In this document: piece by piece, positions 17,263 through 26,566 of the stretch
Layout: every line of letters begins with the position of its first letter
How positions within the stretch are numbered: position 1 is the first letter of the stretch
Source of the DNA: Bacteriovorax sp. PP10
GTDB taxonomy: Bacteria > Bdellovibrionota > Bacteriovoracia > Bacteriovoracales > Bacteriovoracaceae
Length of the DNA stretch: 64,000 nt
Direction of reading: 5' to 3'
Assembly: GCF_035013165.1 (NCBI RefSeq)
Contig: NZ_JAYGJQ010000003.1
Coordinates: forward strand, 248,001-312,000
The notes under the pieces: model-generated
Database searches by the model: none
Seen by the model: the letters and a program-made list of their open reading frames with translations, nothing else
Told to the model about the DNA's origin: nothing
Program-made: the position numbers and the translations under genes

Positions 17263-18675
17263 TTAGAAGTCACAATTCTTCGGCGTACGTGGAAACGGAA
17301 TCACATCTCTAATGTTCCCCATCCCAGTCACATACATTAGCGCTCTTTCAAACCCTAATCCAAATCCAGCATGTGGAACTGATCCGTAACGACGAAGATC
17401 CAGGTACCACCATAAAGGCTCCTTATCCATCCCCATCTCATCCATTCTCTTTTCTAATTTTTCAAGAGAGTCTTCACGTTGAGATCCACCAATGATCTCC
17501 CCGATTCCTGGAACTAAGATATCCATTGCACGAACTGTTTTTCCATCTGGGTTAAGCTTCATGTAGAAAGCTTTAAACTCTTTCGGGTAATCAGTTACGA
17601 TAACCGGCATTTTGAAGTGAACTTCTGCCAGGTATCTTTCGTGCTCTGTTTGAAGCTCTGATCCCCATGTTGTCGGGTACTCGAATTTTTTAACAGCAGG
17701 ATCAACCTTCGCTAAAATTTCTAGTGCTTCAGTATAAGTCACGCGGATGAATTTTGAATCACGAACGTGCTTCAATGTTTCCATGTGGTTTTTATCAACC
17801 GTTGCATCTTCTCTGTTGTATAGGAATTCAAGCTCGTTTGATGCGTGCTCTAATGCGTACGAGATAAGGTATTTAATATAGTCTGTCGCTAGTTCTGCGA
17901 TTTCATCTAAATCAGCAAAAGCAACTTCCGGCTCGATCATCCAGAATTCTGAAAGGTGGCGAGTTGTGTTTGAGTTTTCTGATCTGAATGTTGGGCCAAA
18001 TGTATAGATTGATCCCAATCCCATGGCGTAACACTCACCTTCAAGCTGACCAGTTACTGCCAGGAAAGTTTCCTTTCCAAAGTAGTCGCGAGAAAAATCA
18101 AGTTTTCCGTCTTTTGTTTTTGGAGCTTTTGTAATGTCTGAAGAAAGTGTTGAAATGGTAAACATTTCTCCAGCACCTTCAGCATCTACACCAGAAATGA
18201 TTGGTGAGTTTAGGTAGAAAAATCCTTTATCAGAGAAGAACTTATGAGTCGCCATCGCCATATGGTGACGAACACGCATAATAGCTCCAAAAGTATTTGT
18301 TCTGATTCGAAGATGAGCTTGCTCTCTTAGAAATTCAAGTGACGTTGCTTTCTTTTGTAGTGGGTATGATTCATCAGTTTTACCAATAATCTCTACCACT
18401 TTACCTTGCATTTCAATTTGAGGAATTTTTCCGCCACCTTTTACAAGACGACCTGTGATTGAAACTGCTGATCCTGATAATAGAGCTGCGACTTCAGCAT
18501 AGTTTGGAAGAACTTCATCCACAATAATTTGAAGATTATTTTGAGATGAACCATCATTTAAAACGATAAATGAGAACTTTTTAGAGTTACGTACTGATCT
18601 GATCCATCCCTTAACGGTTGCATCTGTATCAATAATGTCTTCAGCAATAATTTTCTTAATACTTAAGCGAGTCAT
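17263..18675 (-). CDS. asnS: Asparaginyl-tRNA synthetase
   Basis: About 470 residues. Class IIb synthetase: N-terminal OB-fold anticodon domain starting VKGWIRSVRNSKKFSFI, then the catalytic core with motif 2 (FRSENSNTTRHLSEFWMIEPE region) and motif 3 (GFGLGFERALMYVTGM). The insertion FLNSPIISGVDAEGAGEMF is typical of AsnS rather than AspS. ATG 18675 is preferred over the in-frame ATG 18681 because AAGGA is correctly spaced only for the former. Lies 17 bases after the adenosine kinase gene, probably co-transcribed. Confidence 0.94.
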   Translation of the reverse strand: MTRLSIKKIIAEDIIDTDATVKGWIRSVRNSKKFSFIVLNDGSSQNNLQIIVDEVLPNYAEVAALLSGSAVSITGRLVKGGGKIPQIEMQGKVVEIIGKTDESYPLQKKATSLEFLREQAHLRIRTNTFGAIMRVRHHMAMATHKFFSDKGFFYLNSPIISGVDAEGAGEMFTISTLSSDITKAPKTKDGKLDFSRDYFGKETFLAVTGQLEGECYAMGLGSIYTFGPTFRSENSNTTRHLSEFWMIEPEVAFADLDEIAELATDYIKYLISYALEHASNELEFLYNREDATVDKNHMETLKHVRDSKFIRVTYTEALEILAKVDPAVKKFEYPTTWGSELQTEHERYLAEVHFKMPVIVTDYPKEFKAFYMKLNPDGKTVRAMDILVPGIGEIIGGSQREDSLEKLEKRMDEMGMDKEPLWWYLDLRRYGSVPHAGFGLGFERALMYVTGMGNIRDVIPFPRTPKNCDF

Positions 18676-18692
18676 ATTCATCCTTATATAAA

Positions 18693-19688
18693 TTAAGCTA
18701 GTTCAGCTTTAACTTGTGCGATTTGTTCTTTTCTAAGTCTTGGCCCAAATTGAGTCACTAGAGTTGAAGAGGCGTAACATCCAAGCTTTGCAGCCTCTTT
18801 GAAACTCATTCCATTGTTGATTCCAAAAAGCATTGCTCCGGCGAATAAATCTCCAGCTCCGTTTGTATCAACTGGTTTCACAGTTTTTGTTTCAATTTGG
18901 ATTAACTCTTGTCCATCAAATACAAGTGCACCTTTTGGTCCAAGTGTAATAGCGAAAGTTTTTGCAATTTTTTTAAGAGCTACTACAGCTTCATTTAAAT
19001 CATTTGATTTAGTGTAAGCGTGAGCTTCTGCTTCGTTACAGAAAAGAAGATCAACTCCATTTCCTACGATCTCTTTCATTCCATCTTCAAAGTAAGTGAT
19101 CATGTTTACGTCTGAGAAAGTCAGTGCCGTCTTTACACCATGTGTTTCGGCCAATTTCTTAGCTTTTAAACATGCTTCTTTTCCAGATGGACTAGGAACA
19201 AGGTAGCCTTCGATATAAAGGTAATTTGAATTCTTGATATGCTCTTCGATTAATTCTTTTGTTGAGAAATTCTGAGTGATACCTAGAAAAGTATTCATTG
19301 TTCTGTCAGCATCCGGAGTGACAAGAACGATACATTTTCCAGTAATACCTGATTCAAGAGAACTTGTTGAAAGGTTTGTTTCAACTCCGTTATCCATTAA
19401 ATCTTTAAAGTAAAAGTCTCCAGTTTCATCACTAGCTACTTTACATGAGTAAAAACTTTTTCCACCGAATTGAGAAATGGCAATCATTGTGTTGGCAGCA
19501 GATCCACCGCATGAACGTTTATGGTTAGAAGCAGCTAAGTGACTAACAATTTCTGTCTGTCTTGCTTCATCAACTAAAGTCATTAATCCTTTTTCAATCC
19601 CTGCAGTATTTAAAAAATCTGCAGTAACCTCAAATTCCATATCAACTAAAGCATTTCCAATTCCGTAAACGTCAAATTTCTTTGCCAT
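18693..19688 (-). CDS. PfkB-family sugar kinase, probably adenosine kinase
   Basis: 331 residues from the ATG at 19688; the open frame extends upstream to 19718 but MAKKFDVYGIGNALVD is the usual start of the family. Conserved blocks are CGGSAANTMIAISQFGG (substrate Gly-Gly motif) and the PfkB signature DTNGAGDLFAGAMLFG with its catalytic Asp. Best match in memory is the bacterial adenosine-kinase branch of PfkB, which phosphorylates adenosine to AMP. Other ribokinase-like substrates cannot be excluded. Context with the Tsx-like channel and 5'-nucleotidase 5-8 kb away would suit nucleoside salvage. Confidence 0.82.
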   Translation of the reverse strand: MAKKFDVYGIGNALVDMEFEVTADFLNTAGIEKGLMTLVDEARQTEIVSHLAASNHKRSCGGSAANTMIAISQFGGKSFYSCKVASDETGDFYFKDLMDNGVETNLSTSSLESGITGKCIVLVTPDADRTMNTFLGITQNFSTKELIEEHIKNSNYLYIEGYLVPSPSGKEACLKAKKLAETHGVKTALTFSDVNMITYFEDGMKEIVGNGVDLLFCNEAEAHAYTKSNDLNEAVVALKKIAKTFAITLGPKGALVFDGQELIQIETKTVKPVDTNGAGDLFAGAMLFGINNGMSFKEAAKLGCYASSTLVTQFGPRLRKEQIAQVKAELA

Positions 19689-19757
19689 AATACACTCATT
19701 CCTTTTAATATAAATCAAATTTTAAGATCTCATAAGTTTAATAAAAAACGACAAGAA

Positions 19758-20162
19758 ATGAAACAAAATAAACCAGATAAGACCAAATCAAATAGTGAAA
19801 CTCGCTTAGTTTATTCAAGCGATGGTTCACATTTAAAATTATGTAAAAAATGTGGCGAAGACCCATGTGAGTGTGATGATTCACCGGCCCACATCGTCAC
19901 TATTGATCCTTTAAAAGTAACTTTGAAGATCAAGCTTGAAAAAAACCAACGCGGTGGAAAATTAGTGACAGTTATTCATGACTTCCCTAACAATCCTGCC
20001 TTCTTTGAAGACCTTGCAAAAAAACTAAAGAACCATTGTGGAACGGGCGGGACTTATAAAAAAGAAAACAAACCGCAAATTGAACTGCAAGGTGATCAAA
20101 GGGAAAAGACTGAAGCCTTTTTAGCTAAATTAGGTTTTAAAACGAAGAGATCTGGCGGTTAA
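19758..20162 (+). CDS. SUI1/eIF1-like translation factor (YciH family)
   Basis: 134 residues. It has the N-terminal CKKCGEDPCEC zinc-ribbon-like Cys cluster and the SUI1 fold: LKIKLEKNQRGGKLVTVI, then AKKLKNHCGTGGTYK with the family's KxxCGxGGT motif, and a C-terminal Ile-Glu-Leu-Gln-Gly-Asp strand. This matches YciH, the bacterial eIF1 relative that affects start-codon fidelity. The last four bases overlap the end of the convergent rsmJ gene. Confidence 0.9.
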   Translation: MKQNKPDKTKSNSETRLVYSSDGSHLKLCKKCGEDPCECDDSPAHIVTIDPLKVTLKIKLEKNQRGGKLVTVIHDFPNNPAFFEDLAKKLKNHCGTGGTYKKENKPQIELQGDQREKTEAFLAKLGFKTKRSGG

Positions 20163-20902
20163 AAAATCTTGTACATGTCATAGCGAGTGCTTTTTCCGGT
20201 ATAACTTGCCGTAGGTTTTTCTTTGACGGGTTCAGCTTCCAGAGGACGTTTAATCACGACTCTTTCAGTCGCAGTTTTCATGGCCCATTCTAAAAAATCT
20301 TTCGAATCATTGTCTTCGCCTACAATCTCTTTGAAGATTCGCATTTCTTTGCGGGCCAAGGCCGATTTCTTTTTAGCTGGGTACATTGGATCGTAGTAAA
20401 TCACTTCGGGACGAATTTCTGGGGCCGGAAGTTTTGAAGCATCGGCAAAAACTAAATTAAAATCCATGGGGTATCTTCGCAAGGCGTCTTTTAAAAGTAA
20501 GTAAACGGCCGGATTGCGTTCAAAGCTTGTAAGTTTTGCTCCAAAATATTGGATCAATAAACTGTCTTTACCCGTTCCACATGTCGCATCCCAAATAGTG
20601 CGCTTCTCTGCTATTCCTTTAATACCTAAAGCTTTTGCTAATGGTTCTTTGGAAAGTGCGTAGTTTTGTCGTTGGTGATAGCTGTAAATATCTTCGAAAT
20701 CAAAACACATAATACCTAATTCACTGGAATGAAAGTTGAGTTTCTCCTCTGAGAAATACAAATAATCGCAGTTGTCACACAACTTACGCTCTGATTCAAC
20801 GACCAGATTAAAATGATTTTTATCAGCTACGGCTTCTTGTATAAAGGCCGGCCAAGCAGAATCATTCACATCGCTTATTTTTATCTTTATTAACTCATTC
20901 AT
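20159..20902 (-). CDS. rsmJ: 16S rRNA (guanine-1516-N2)-methyltransferase
   Basis: 247 residues. The SAM-binding motif is DATCGTGKDSLLI. YYDPMYPAKKKSALARKEM is the RsmJ-specific catalytic motif (DPMYP), followed by RVVIKRP. The C-terminus YTGKSTRYDMYK is also typical. Methylates G1516 in small-subunit rRNA. No Shine-Dalgarno sequence precedes the ATG; instead TATAAT on the minus strand (20911-20916) ends eight bases before it. Confidence 0.92.
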   Translation of the reverse strand: MNELIKIKISDVNDSAWPAFIQEAVADKNHFNLVVESERKLCDNCDYLYFSEEKLNFHSSELGIMCFDFEDIYSYHQRQNYALSKEPLAKALGIKGIAEKRTIWDATCGTGKDSLLIQYFGAKLTSFERNPAVYLLLKDALRRYPMDFNLVFADASKLPAPEIRPEVIYYDPMYPAKKKSALARKEMRIFKEIVGEDNDSKDFLEWAMKTATERVVIKRPLEAEPVKEKPTASYTGKSTRYDMYKIF

Positions 20903-20910
20903 TATTGGCT

Positions 20911-20916
20911 ATTATA
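20911..20916 (-). promoter_or_regulatory. -10 element, near-leaderless start of rsmJ
   Basis: Minus-strand TATAAT lies eight bases before the rsmJ start codon; a TSS at the usual distance would leave a leader of about 0-3 bases. The -35 (TTTAAA at 17 bases) is weak. Confidence 0.5.
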
Positions 20917-20968
20917 GGCACATATTTTTACGTTTTAAAAGGACCAAAATCCACTAGGGGAATAACCG

Positions 20969-23900
20969 ATGACTACGTCTTCAACGAATGCAGACACGAA
21001 TTTTAAGAAGCTTCCGTACGATCCAAAATCTCTTCCGAGAGAATTAACTAAGTATTATATCTCTTCAACAAAAGAAGAGCAGTCGCAAATGCTAAAAGCA
21101 CTAAACGCAACTGAGTTAAAAGATTTATTCTCACACATTGGCGACAATGTGAAATTTGATAAAGCACCATTCGTTTGTGAAGAACTTTCATACAACGACC
21201 TGATCGCTCACATGGAAGGCATCGCTGCTAAAAACAATTTGAAAACTTGTTTCATCGGTGATGGATTAAAAAACTATAAAGTTTCAGACATCGTGCCTTA
21301 CGTATGTGACCTACGTGGTTTAACAACAGCGTACACTCCATACCAACCTGAGAGATCACAAGGGACTCTTCAAACTCTTTGGATCTACTCTTCGACTCTT
21401 TCAATGCTTACAGGATTTGAAGCAATCAATGCTTCTTTCTACGAAAGATCAACTGCTCTTTATGAGGCCATCCAAACAGCAACAAGAATTGTTAAAAATT
21501 CTAAGACTGCTTTAGTTTGTGAATCATTATTTCCAGGTGACATTGAAGTTTTAAAAACTCATGCAAAAGAAACAGGCCTTAACATTATTACAATCCCAAC
21601 TGATAAAGAAACTGGGATTACAAATGTTGATATCGCTCACAAGATGGCCTCTGATCTTGGATCAGACCTAGCATGTATCGTTTTCCCTCAAGTTAACAAC
21701 TTCGGAAACCTTGAAGACGTTCACTCGTTCACAGACCTGTGTTCTCAACTTCAAGTTCAATCAATCGCTATCTTCGATCCAATGTTACTAGCAACTGACG
21801 CCCTAACTCCTCCTGCGGAATTTGGAACTCAGAAGCAAGGATGTAATATGATCGTTGGTGAAGGTCAGCATTTAGCTCTAGCGCCAAATTTTGGTGGACC
21901 TGGACTGGGGATCTTCGGGATCAGATACAACGACTCAAATAAGTTGGACATCAGACAAACTGCTGGAAGATTTGTAGGCCGTGCTAAAGATACGAACGGC
22001 AAAGAAGCACTTTGTATGGTTCTTTCTACGAGAGAGCAACACATCCGTCGCGAGAAAGCGACTTCGAACATTTGTTCAAACCAATCGTTTGTAGCAAGTG
22101 CTGCTGGAGCTGCGATCTTAGCTCGTGGTGAACAAGGTATGAGTGATGCTGCTTTAATTGGACGTGATTACGCTCAACAAATGGCACAAGTTTTAACTCA
22201 ATTTAAAGGTGTAAACTTAGCTTTCCCTTCAACTCCATTTTACAATGAATTCGTTTTAGAACTTCCAATGAGTGTAAAAAAACTGCAAGCTCTTGCCTCT
22301 GCAGCTAATATGCAATTAGGTGTTGATGTCTCAAAAAGACTTCACAACGATGGAAGACACCTTCTTCTATTATCTTTCTTTGATGTTCACACTGATGAAG
22401 ATTTAGAAAAACTAGAAAACTTCTTCGCTGCAAATTTCGAAGCAGAAGAAAACGATGAATTCCTTCCGGAAATTCCAGAAAACTTCATGAGATCAACTCC
22501 GGTTGGTTTACCGAATCTTGAAATGGAAGAAATCAAAGCATTCTACAAAAATCTTGCTGATCTAAACGTAAGCCCGGATGACAACATCTACCCGCTTGGA
22601 TCATGTACAATGAAATACAACCCATACATCAACGACTGGGCAGCTTCTCTAAAAGGGTTTACTGATGTTCACCCTCAAGCTCCAATCGAAGACGCTCAAG
22701 GGTGTCTTGAAATCCTTTACGGGATTCAGGAAATGTTTAAATCAATTACAGGTCTTCCTGCTGTGACAACTCAACCGGTTGCTGGAGCTCAAGGAGAACT
22801 TGTTGGTCTAAAATTATTCCAGGGGTACCATAGAAATAATGGTGAAGCAGAAACGAGAAACATCGTTTTAATTCCAAGATCTGCTCACGGAACAAATCCA
22901 GCGACAGCTACGATGGCCGGATTTGAAACAAAGACAGTTGATGGAGTTCAATACGGAATCGTGATCATTGAAGCAGACACTACTGGTCACATCAACCTTG
23001 AACAACTAAAAGCTGAAATCACAAAATACAATAAACGTATTGCTGGTGTTATGGTCACAAACCCAAACACATCTGGATTATTTGAAAAGTCATTTAAAGA
23101 AATGGCCGATCTAATCCACGGTGCTGGTGGACTTGTTTACATGGACGGCGCAAACATGAACGCGATTGCTGGATGGATCGACCTGAATAAAATGGGTGTC
23201 GATGCTGTTCACAACAACCTTCACAAAACTTGGACTATCCCACATGGTGGTGGTGGACCAGGAGACGGAATCGTTGCTGTATCTCACCGCTTAGTTGATT
23301 ACCTTCCAGGGATTCAAGTTGTAAAAGTTGGCGATAAATTTGATGTTGTAAAAGCTCCTAAATCAATTGGATCTTTCCACCGTCACGTAGGAAACTTTGC
23401 TCACAAAGTCCGCGCTTACACTTACATCAAAGCTCTTGGTGGAAACGGTGTTCGTGATATGTCTGGTGTGGCCGTTCTTGCAGCTAGGTACTTATACGAA
23501 AAACTAAAACCAGTTTATCCTTCACTTCCAGAAAACTGTGAAAATGAAACTCGTATGCACGAATTCATTTTAACAATTTCGAAAGAAACTTTTGATAGAA
23601 TCGCTGCTGGTGGAACTCCAAAAGCTCAGACGATGGCAAAAATTGGAAAGCTTTTCTTAGACTTCGGTCTTCACGCTCCAACGGTAGCTTTCCCTGAACA
23701 ATACGGACTAATGATCGAGCCAACTGAAACATACAGCAAAGCTGAGCTGGATCGTTTTGTAGAAGTTGTTCAAGCAATCAACGTGCTTATCAATGAAACA
23801 CCCTATGTTCTAACAACTGCACCTCACTTCACTCCAATTAGAAAAGTGGATGAAGTTGATGCGAATAAGAACTTAAACTTTATGGAAAATCTGACAAAAC

Positions 23901-24019
23901 TTCCTCACCTTTACCAAAATGTTATTGATCCAGTCGTATTGTCGAAGATGGATATTGCAGTCGTAAGTAAAGACATTCAAAAAGCGCATTTAAAAGCTGT
24001 TGAAAATCACCACGCTTAA
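20969..24019 (+). CDS. gcvP: Glycine dehydrogenase (decarboxylating), fused P-protein
   Basis: 1016 residues; PLP enzyme that decarboxylates glycine and loads the aminomethyl group onto GcvH lipoate. The N-terminal half corresponds to GcvPA (from ~15 to ~470) and the C-terminal half to GcvPB. PLP-binding Lys is K753 in NNLHKTWTIPHGGGGPGDG. PLGSCTMKYNP and HGTNPATA are other family blocks. A longer than usual linker (~475-510) is acidic. GcvT and GcvH are not in the window. No glycine riboswitch fits in the 66-base upstream gap. AGGGG lies before the ATG. Confidence 0.94.
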   Translation: MTTSSTNADTNFKKLPYDPKSLPRELTKYYISSTKEEQSQMLKALNATELKDLFSHIGDNVKFDKAPFVCEELSYNDLIAHMEGIAAKNNLKTCFIGDGLKNYKVSDIVPYVCDLRGLTTAYTPYQPERSQGTLQTLWIYSSTLSMLTGFEAINASFYERSTALYEAIQTATRIVKNSKTALVCESLFPGDIEVLKTHAKETGLNIITIPTDKETGITNVDIAHKMASDLGSDLACIVFPQVNNFGNLEDVHSFTDLCSQLQVQSIAIFDPMLLATDALTPPAEFGTQKQGCNMIVGEGQHLALAPNFGGPGLGIFGIRYNDSNKLDIRQTAGRFVGRAKDTNGKEALCMVLSTREQHIRREKATSNICSNQSFVASAAGAAILARGEQGMSDAALIGRDYAQQMAQVLTQFKGVNLAFPSTPFYNEFVLELPMSVKKLQALASAANMQLGVDVSKRLHNDGRHLLLLSFFDVHTDEDLEKLENFFAANFEAEENDEFLPEIPENFMRSTPVGLPNLEMEEIKAFYKNLADLNVSPDDNIYPLGSCTMKYNPYINDWAASLKGFTDVHPQAPIEDAQGCLEILYGIQEMFKSITGLPAVTTQPVAGAQGELVGLKLFQGYHRNNGEAETRNIVLIPRSAHGTNPATATMAGFETKTVDGVQYGIVIIEADTTGHINLEQLKAEITKYNKRIAGVMVTNPNTSGLFEKSFKEMADLIHGAGGLVYMDGANMNAIAGWIDLNKMGVDAVHNNLHKTWTIPHGGGGPGDGIVAVSHRLVDYLPGIQVVKVGDKFDVVKAPKSIGSFHRHVGNFAHKVRAYTYIKALGGNGVRDMSGVAVLAARYLYEKLKPVYPSLPENCENETRMHEFILTISKETFDRIAAGGTPKAQTMAKIGKLFLDFGLHAPTVAFPEQYGLMIEPTETYSKAELDRFVEVVQAINVLINETPYVLTTAPHFTPIRKVDEVDANKNLNFMENLTKLPHLYQNVIDPVVLSKMDIAVVSKDIQKAHLKAVENHHA

Positions 24020-24025
24020 TAAATC

Positions 24026-24054
24026 AGGCCCGCTTTAAAGCGGGCCTTTTTTTT
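24026..24054 (+). terminator. Rho-independent terminator of gcvP
   Basis: GGCCCGCT, loop TTAA, AGCGGGCC, then eight T, directly after the gcvP stop codon. Confidence 0.92.
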
Positions 24055-24056
24055 AT

Positions 24057-24881
24057 TTAAAATTTATAAGTCACAACAAAATAGTGCCCGAGTCCCGTTG
24101 TATTCCCAGCAATACCACCATCTCTTAAAAGTCCCATATCATTGTAGTACTTCAACCCGTAACCAGCAGAATAGCGCTCTGAGTGCCAGTACAATCCGTT
24201 ATACCAGGCGATTGAACTACTCGAGTGATCTTTATCATCATCAATCCTATTGGCCGCAAAAGTGTAATCTAAGAATCCTTGATATGTGACAAAACTCTTA
24301 TTGCTAAAAGTATAAAAAGGTTTAAACCAGGCCGTATTGAATAGATATCCATCAAACTTACCTTCGTTGGCCGCTCCGAAATTCTCTCGAACATGACGGG
24401 CCATTAACTTCGTCACGACTTTTCCAAACCAAGGAACTTCAAGGTCTGCTCCTAGGCCAATATATTCATCAAATAAAGCGCGATCTCCAACATTGAACAA
24501 TGTAGCAATAAACCATTCTTTAACCGGGCCGACAGAAAGATCGTGACCGGTAAGAGCATCGAGTGAAAGTTTGGGAGAAAATTTAAAAAAGAGATTATCC
24601 TTCTGATGGAGACTGCTGTCTTTTGAATCCAGCATATCTAGCACATCTAAAAATCCGTACACTTCAAAAAGACCAGAGCGTCCGCCAAACTCCAATTCAA
24701 AAAAAGTGTCGTGCTTATTTCCGAAAGGGAGTTTATTATCCACACTTTGAAGAATATTGAACTGATACCATTTATAGTCGTTTTTATGAATGTCTCCATC
24801 CGTAAAGTCTGCAGTATGGCCTTTAGTCATAAAGGTAAAACAAAGAATCAAAACAAGTAAGGATAAAAAATTCCTAAACAT
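24057..24881 (-). CDS. Tsx-like nucleoside-specific outer-membrane channel
   Basis: 274 residues with a signal peptide (~1-23, ending KGHTA). Mature start DIHKNDYKWYQFNILQSVDN and the block FFELEFGGRSGLFEVYGFLD match the Tsx/OmpK family; VGPVKEWFIATLF and the final FVVTYKF strand agree. Tsx forms a 12-stranded barrel letting nucleosides cross the outer membrane. It lies 36 bases after the tandem binding-protein gene and in the same strand run as a 5'-nucleotidase, a sensible set for nucleotide uptake. Confidence 0.82.
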   Translation of the reverse strand: MFRNFLSLLVLILCFTFMTKGHTADFTDGDIHKNDYKWYQFNILQSVDNKLPFGNKHDTFFELEFGGRSGLFEVYGFLDVLDMLDSKDSSLHQKDNLFFKFSPKLSLDALTGHDLSVGPVKEWFIATLFNVGDRALFDEYIGLGADLEVPWFGKVVTKLMARHVRENFGAANEGKFDGYLFNTAWFKPFYTFSNKSFVTYQGFLDYTFAANRIDDDKDHSSSSIAWYNGLYWHSERYSAGYGLKYYNDMGLLRDGGIAGNTTGLGHYFVVTYKF

Positions 24882-24917
24882 TGGCAGCTCTCTTGTGAAT
24901 GTTAAATATCAGTCTTA

Positions 24918-26363
24918 TTAGTGAGGTAAAAAGATCTCTTGCATTCGACCTGATTTTTTTAAATCTCGAATGGCAGCGTTCAGTTCCTTAAGTTTCAAAT
25001 TTGATTTTTTCGAAATAGCACACTTAACCTCAAGCGGGTCAATTTCAAATGGCGCCCTTTGAAGATCAGGGTATTTTTTCTTGTAGTAGTTGTACTCTAA
25101 ATTATTCAGAAGAATAAAAGGGATCCGAGCGGCATTGAGTTTTGAAAGATTGGCCGTCCCCGACAAGACGTCTTCACGAATAAGGCTTCCGTCTTTGAAA
25201 TAAGGTGTCAAGTTTGGGTAAACAAAACCAAGAGTCGTGCCGACTGTTTTTCCTTTGAGATCTTTGATCGTTTTTAAGTCAGCATTCCCTTTATATTTGC
25301 TATTGCTGACGACGTAATTGCTCTGCTTAAAAATGGGAATGCTCCAGTAGTAATCCTTTGCAAACTCTCCGGCCCAGGCTTCAGTGTTATAACAAACAAG
25401 TTCAATTTTTCCATCTGCAAGTCCCGAATCTAAGCGCTTCCTCGGTGAAAGCAGAAATTTAACCGGACGCTTAAGTTTCCTCCCCATCTCTAATCCAATA
25501 TCAAAAAACAACCCGCCTTGAATCGTTGGATACTCGGTATTGTTATCATAAATTAAAAATGGAGGTGAATTCGTATCGTTAAGGCCGTACACAATCGGCT
25601 TAAAATTTGTCTTAGGATTAATATAGCGTTTATAAATTTGCTGAAAGACCTGTTTTTTAGCAAGTCGATCAATAGTCTCATTTAATTTTTTCAAGGTTAA
25701 AGAAGATTTTCTAGAAAGTGCACATTGAATATCCGTTTTATCCACGGCAAAGGAACTTCTCTGCAACACGGGATAAGTCTCTTTATAAAAATTATACTCG
25801 ACTTCGCTCATCACAATGTAATCGAGCTTATTATCTAACAGCTTATTTAAATTCGCGACCACGGTAACAGCATCAACTCTTTGAAGAATTTTGCTTTTAA
25901 ATTTATCTTCCAGATCCCCATAAAGATAATTTTCAACAGTCCCAATTTTAGTATTCATCAGATGATCTGCACGATCGAAAGGAATTTCTTTTTTCCCAAC
26001 CAGGATAACTGAATTGGTATAAATGGTTTTACTCCATTGGGCCTCGTCACTCAAACCACCGCTCCACTTCGGACTGTTGTTGCAAGTAAGATCGATATTT
26101 CCATTTAAGACTTCAAAAGCTAAACGTGGGCCTGGAAATGTTGTAATTGAATAATCGTCATGAAGCTCTTCGCCTATGGCCACAGACATTTCATACATCA
26201 AACCACCAGTGGCGATTCCCATATTTTGATTTTCGAATTGATATAATAAAGGCAGTGAGTGACTTGAATCGAGTCCAAACTTAACAGGATCTGCATGAGC
26301 ATCTGATTTAAACCCAGAACTAATTACCAATAGAAAAATAAAGAAGAGTAAGAGCTTTTTCAC
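24918..26363 (-). CDS. Periplasmic substrate-binding protein with two tandem SBP_bac_3 domains
   Basis: 481 residues, GTG start, signal peptide (~1-24). Residues ~26-245 and ~255-481 are two copies of the same amino-acid-binding-protein-like domain. Each starts with a VxFGLDSSHSLPLL or IVYGLNDTNSPPFLIY block, then GGLxxxxxxxxG, then a P-x-x-R-L segment, then LTCNNS/LVCYNT, and each ends with an xxIDPLEVKCAISKKS / VDKTDIQCALSRKS block. The duplication is unambiguous by eye. No ABC permease or ATPase is nearby. TATAGT ends six bases before the GTG, suggesting leaderless expression. Confidence 0.82.
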   Translation of the reverse strand: MKKLLLFFIFLLVISSGFKSDAHADPVKFGLDSSHSLPLLYQFENQNMGIATGGLMYEMSVAIGEELHDDYSITTFPGPRLAFEVLNGNIDLTCNNSPKWSGGLSDEAQWSKTIYTNSVILVGKKEIPFDRADHLMNTKIGTVENYLYGDLEDKFKSKILQRVDAVTVVANLNKLLDNKLDYIVMSEVEYNFYKETYPVLQRSSFAVDKTDIQCALSRKSSLTLKKLNETIDRLAKKQVFQQIYKRYINPKTNFKPIVYGLNDTNSPPFLIYDNNTEYPTIQGGLFFDIGLEMGRKLKRPVKFLLSPRKRLDSGLADGKIELVCYNTEAWAGEFAKDYYWSIPIFKQSNYVVSNSKYKGNADLKTIKDLKGKTVGTTLGFVYPNLTPYFKDGSLIREDVLSGTANLSKLNAARIPFILLNNLEYNYYKKKYPDLQRAPFEIDPLEVKCAISKKSNLKLKELNAAIRDLKKSGRMQEIFLPH

Positions 26364-26369
26364 AGGATA

Positions 26370-26375
26370 ACTATA
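26370..26375 (-). promoter_or_regulatory. -10 element, leaderless start of the tandem binding protein
   Basis: Minus-strand TATAGT is separated from the GTG start by six bases; no Shine-Dalgarno sequence is present. Confidence 0.5.
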
Positions 26376-26540
26376 AACTGAAATGCTTAAAAATGATCTT
26401 TTTTAATTTAAATTATGGTTCAATGGAGAATGATAATTGCGGCAATGATGCATGAACCGCTTTACATCCCTAACTAGTTCTCAAAATCCTTTTAAGAATT
26501 ATGATTTTCTTAAATTGATTAAGTGAAATGGAATAAATAA

Positions 26541-26560
26541 AGGCCCGCTTTCGCAGGCCT
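26541..26560 (-). terminator. Probable terminator after the 5'-nucleotidase gene
   Basis: Minus strand: AGGCCTGC, loop GAAA, GCGGGCCT (one G-T pair) and then TTATTTATT. It lies just after the stop at 26567. T-tract is imperfect. Confidence 0.6.
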
Positions 26561-26566
26561 CTATAA

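Noticed and set aside
20903-20968. Possible glycine riboswitch before gcvP
   Set aside because: The gap is 66 bases and holds the rsmJ promoter; too short for the aptamer and no conserved core seen.
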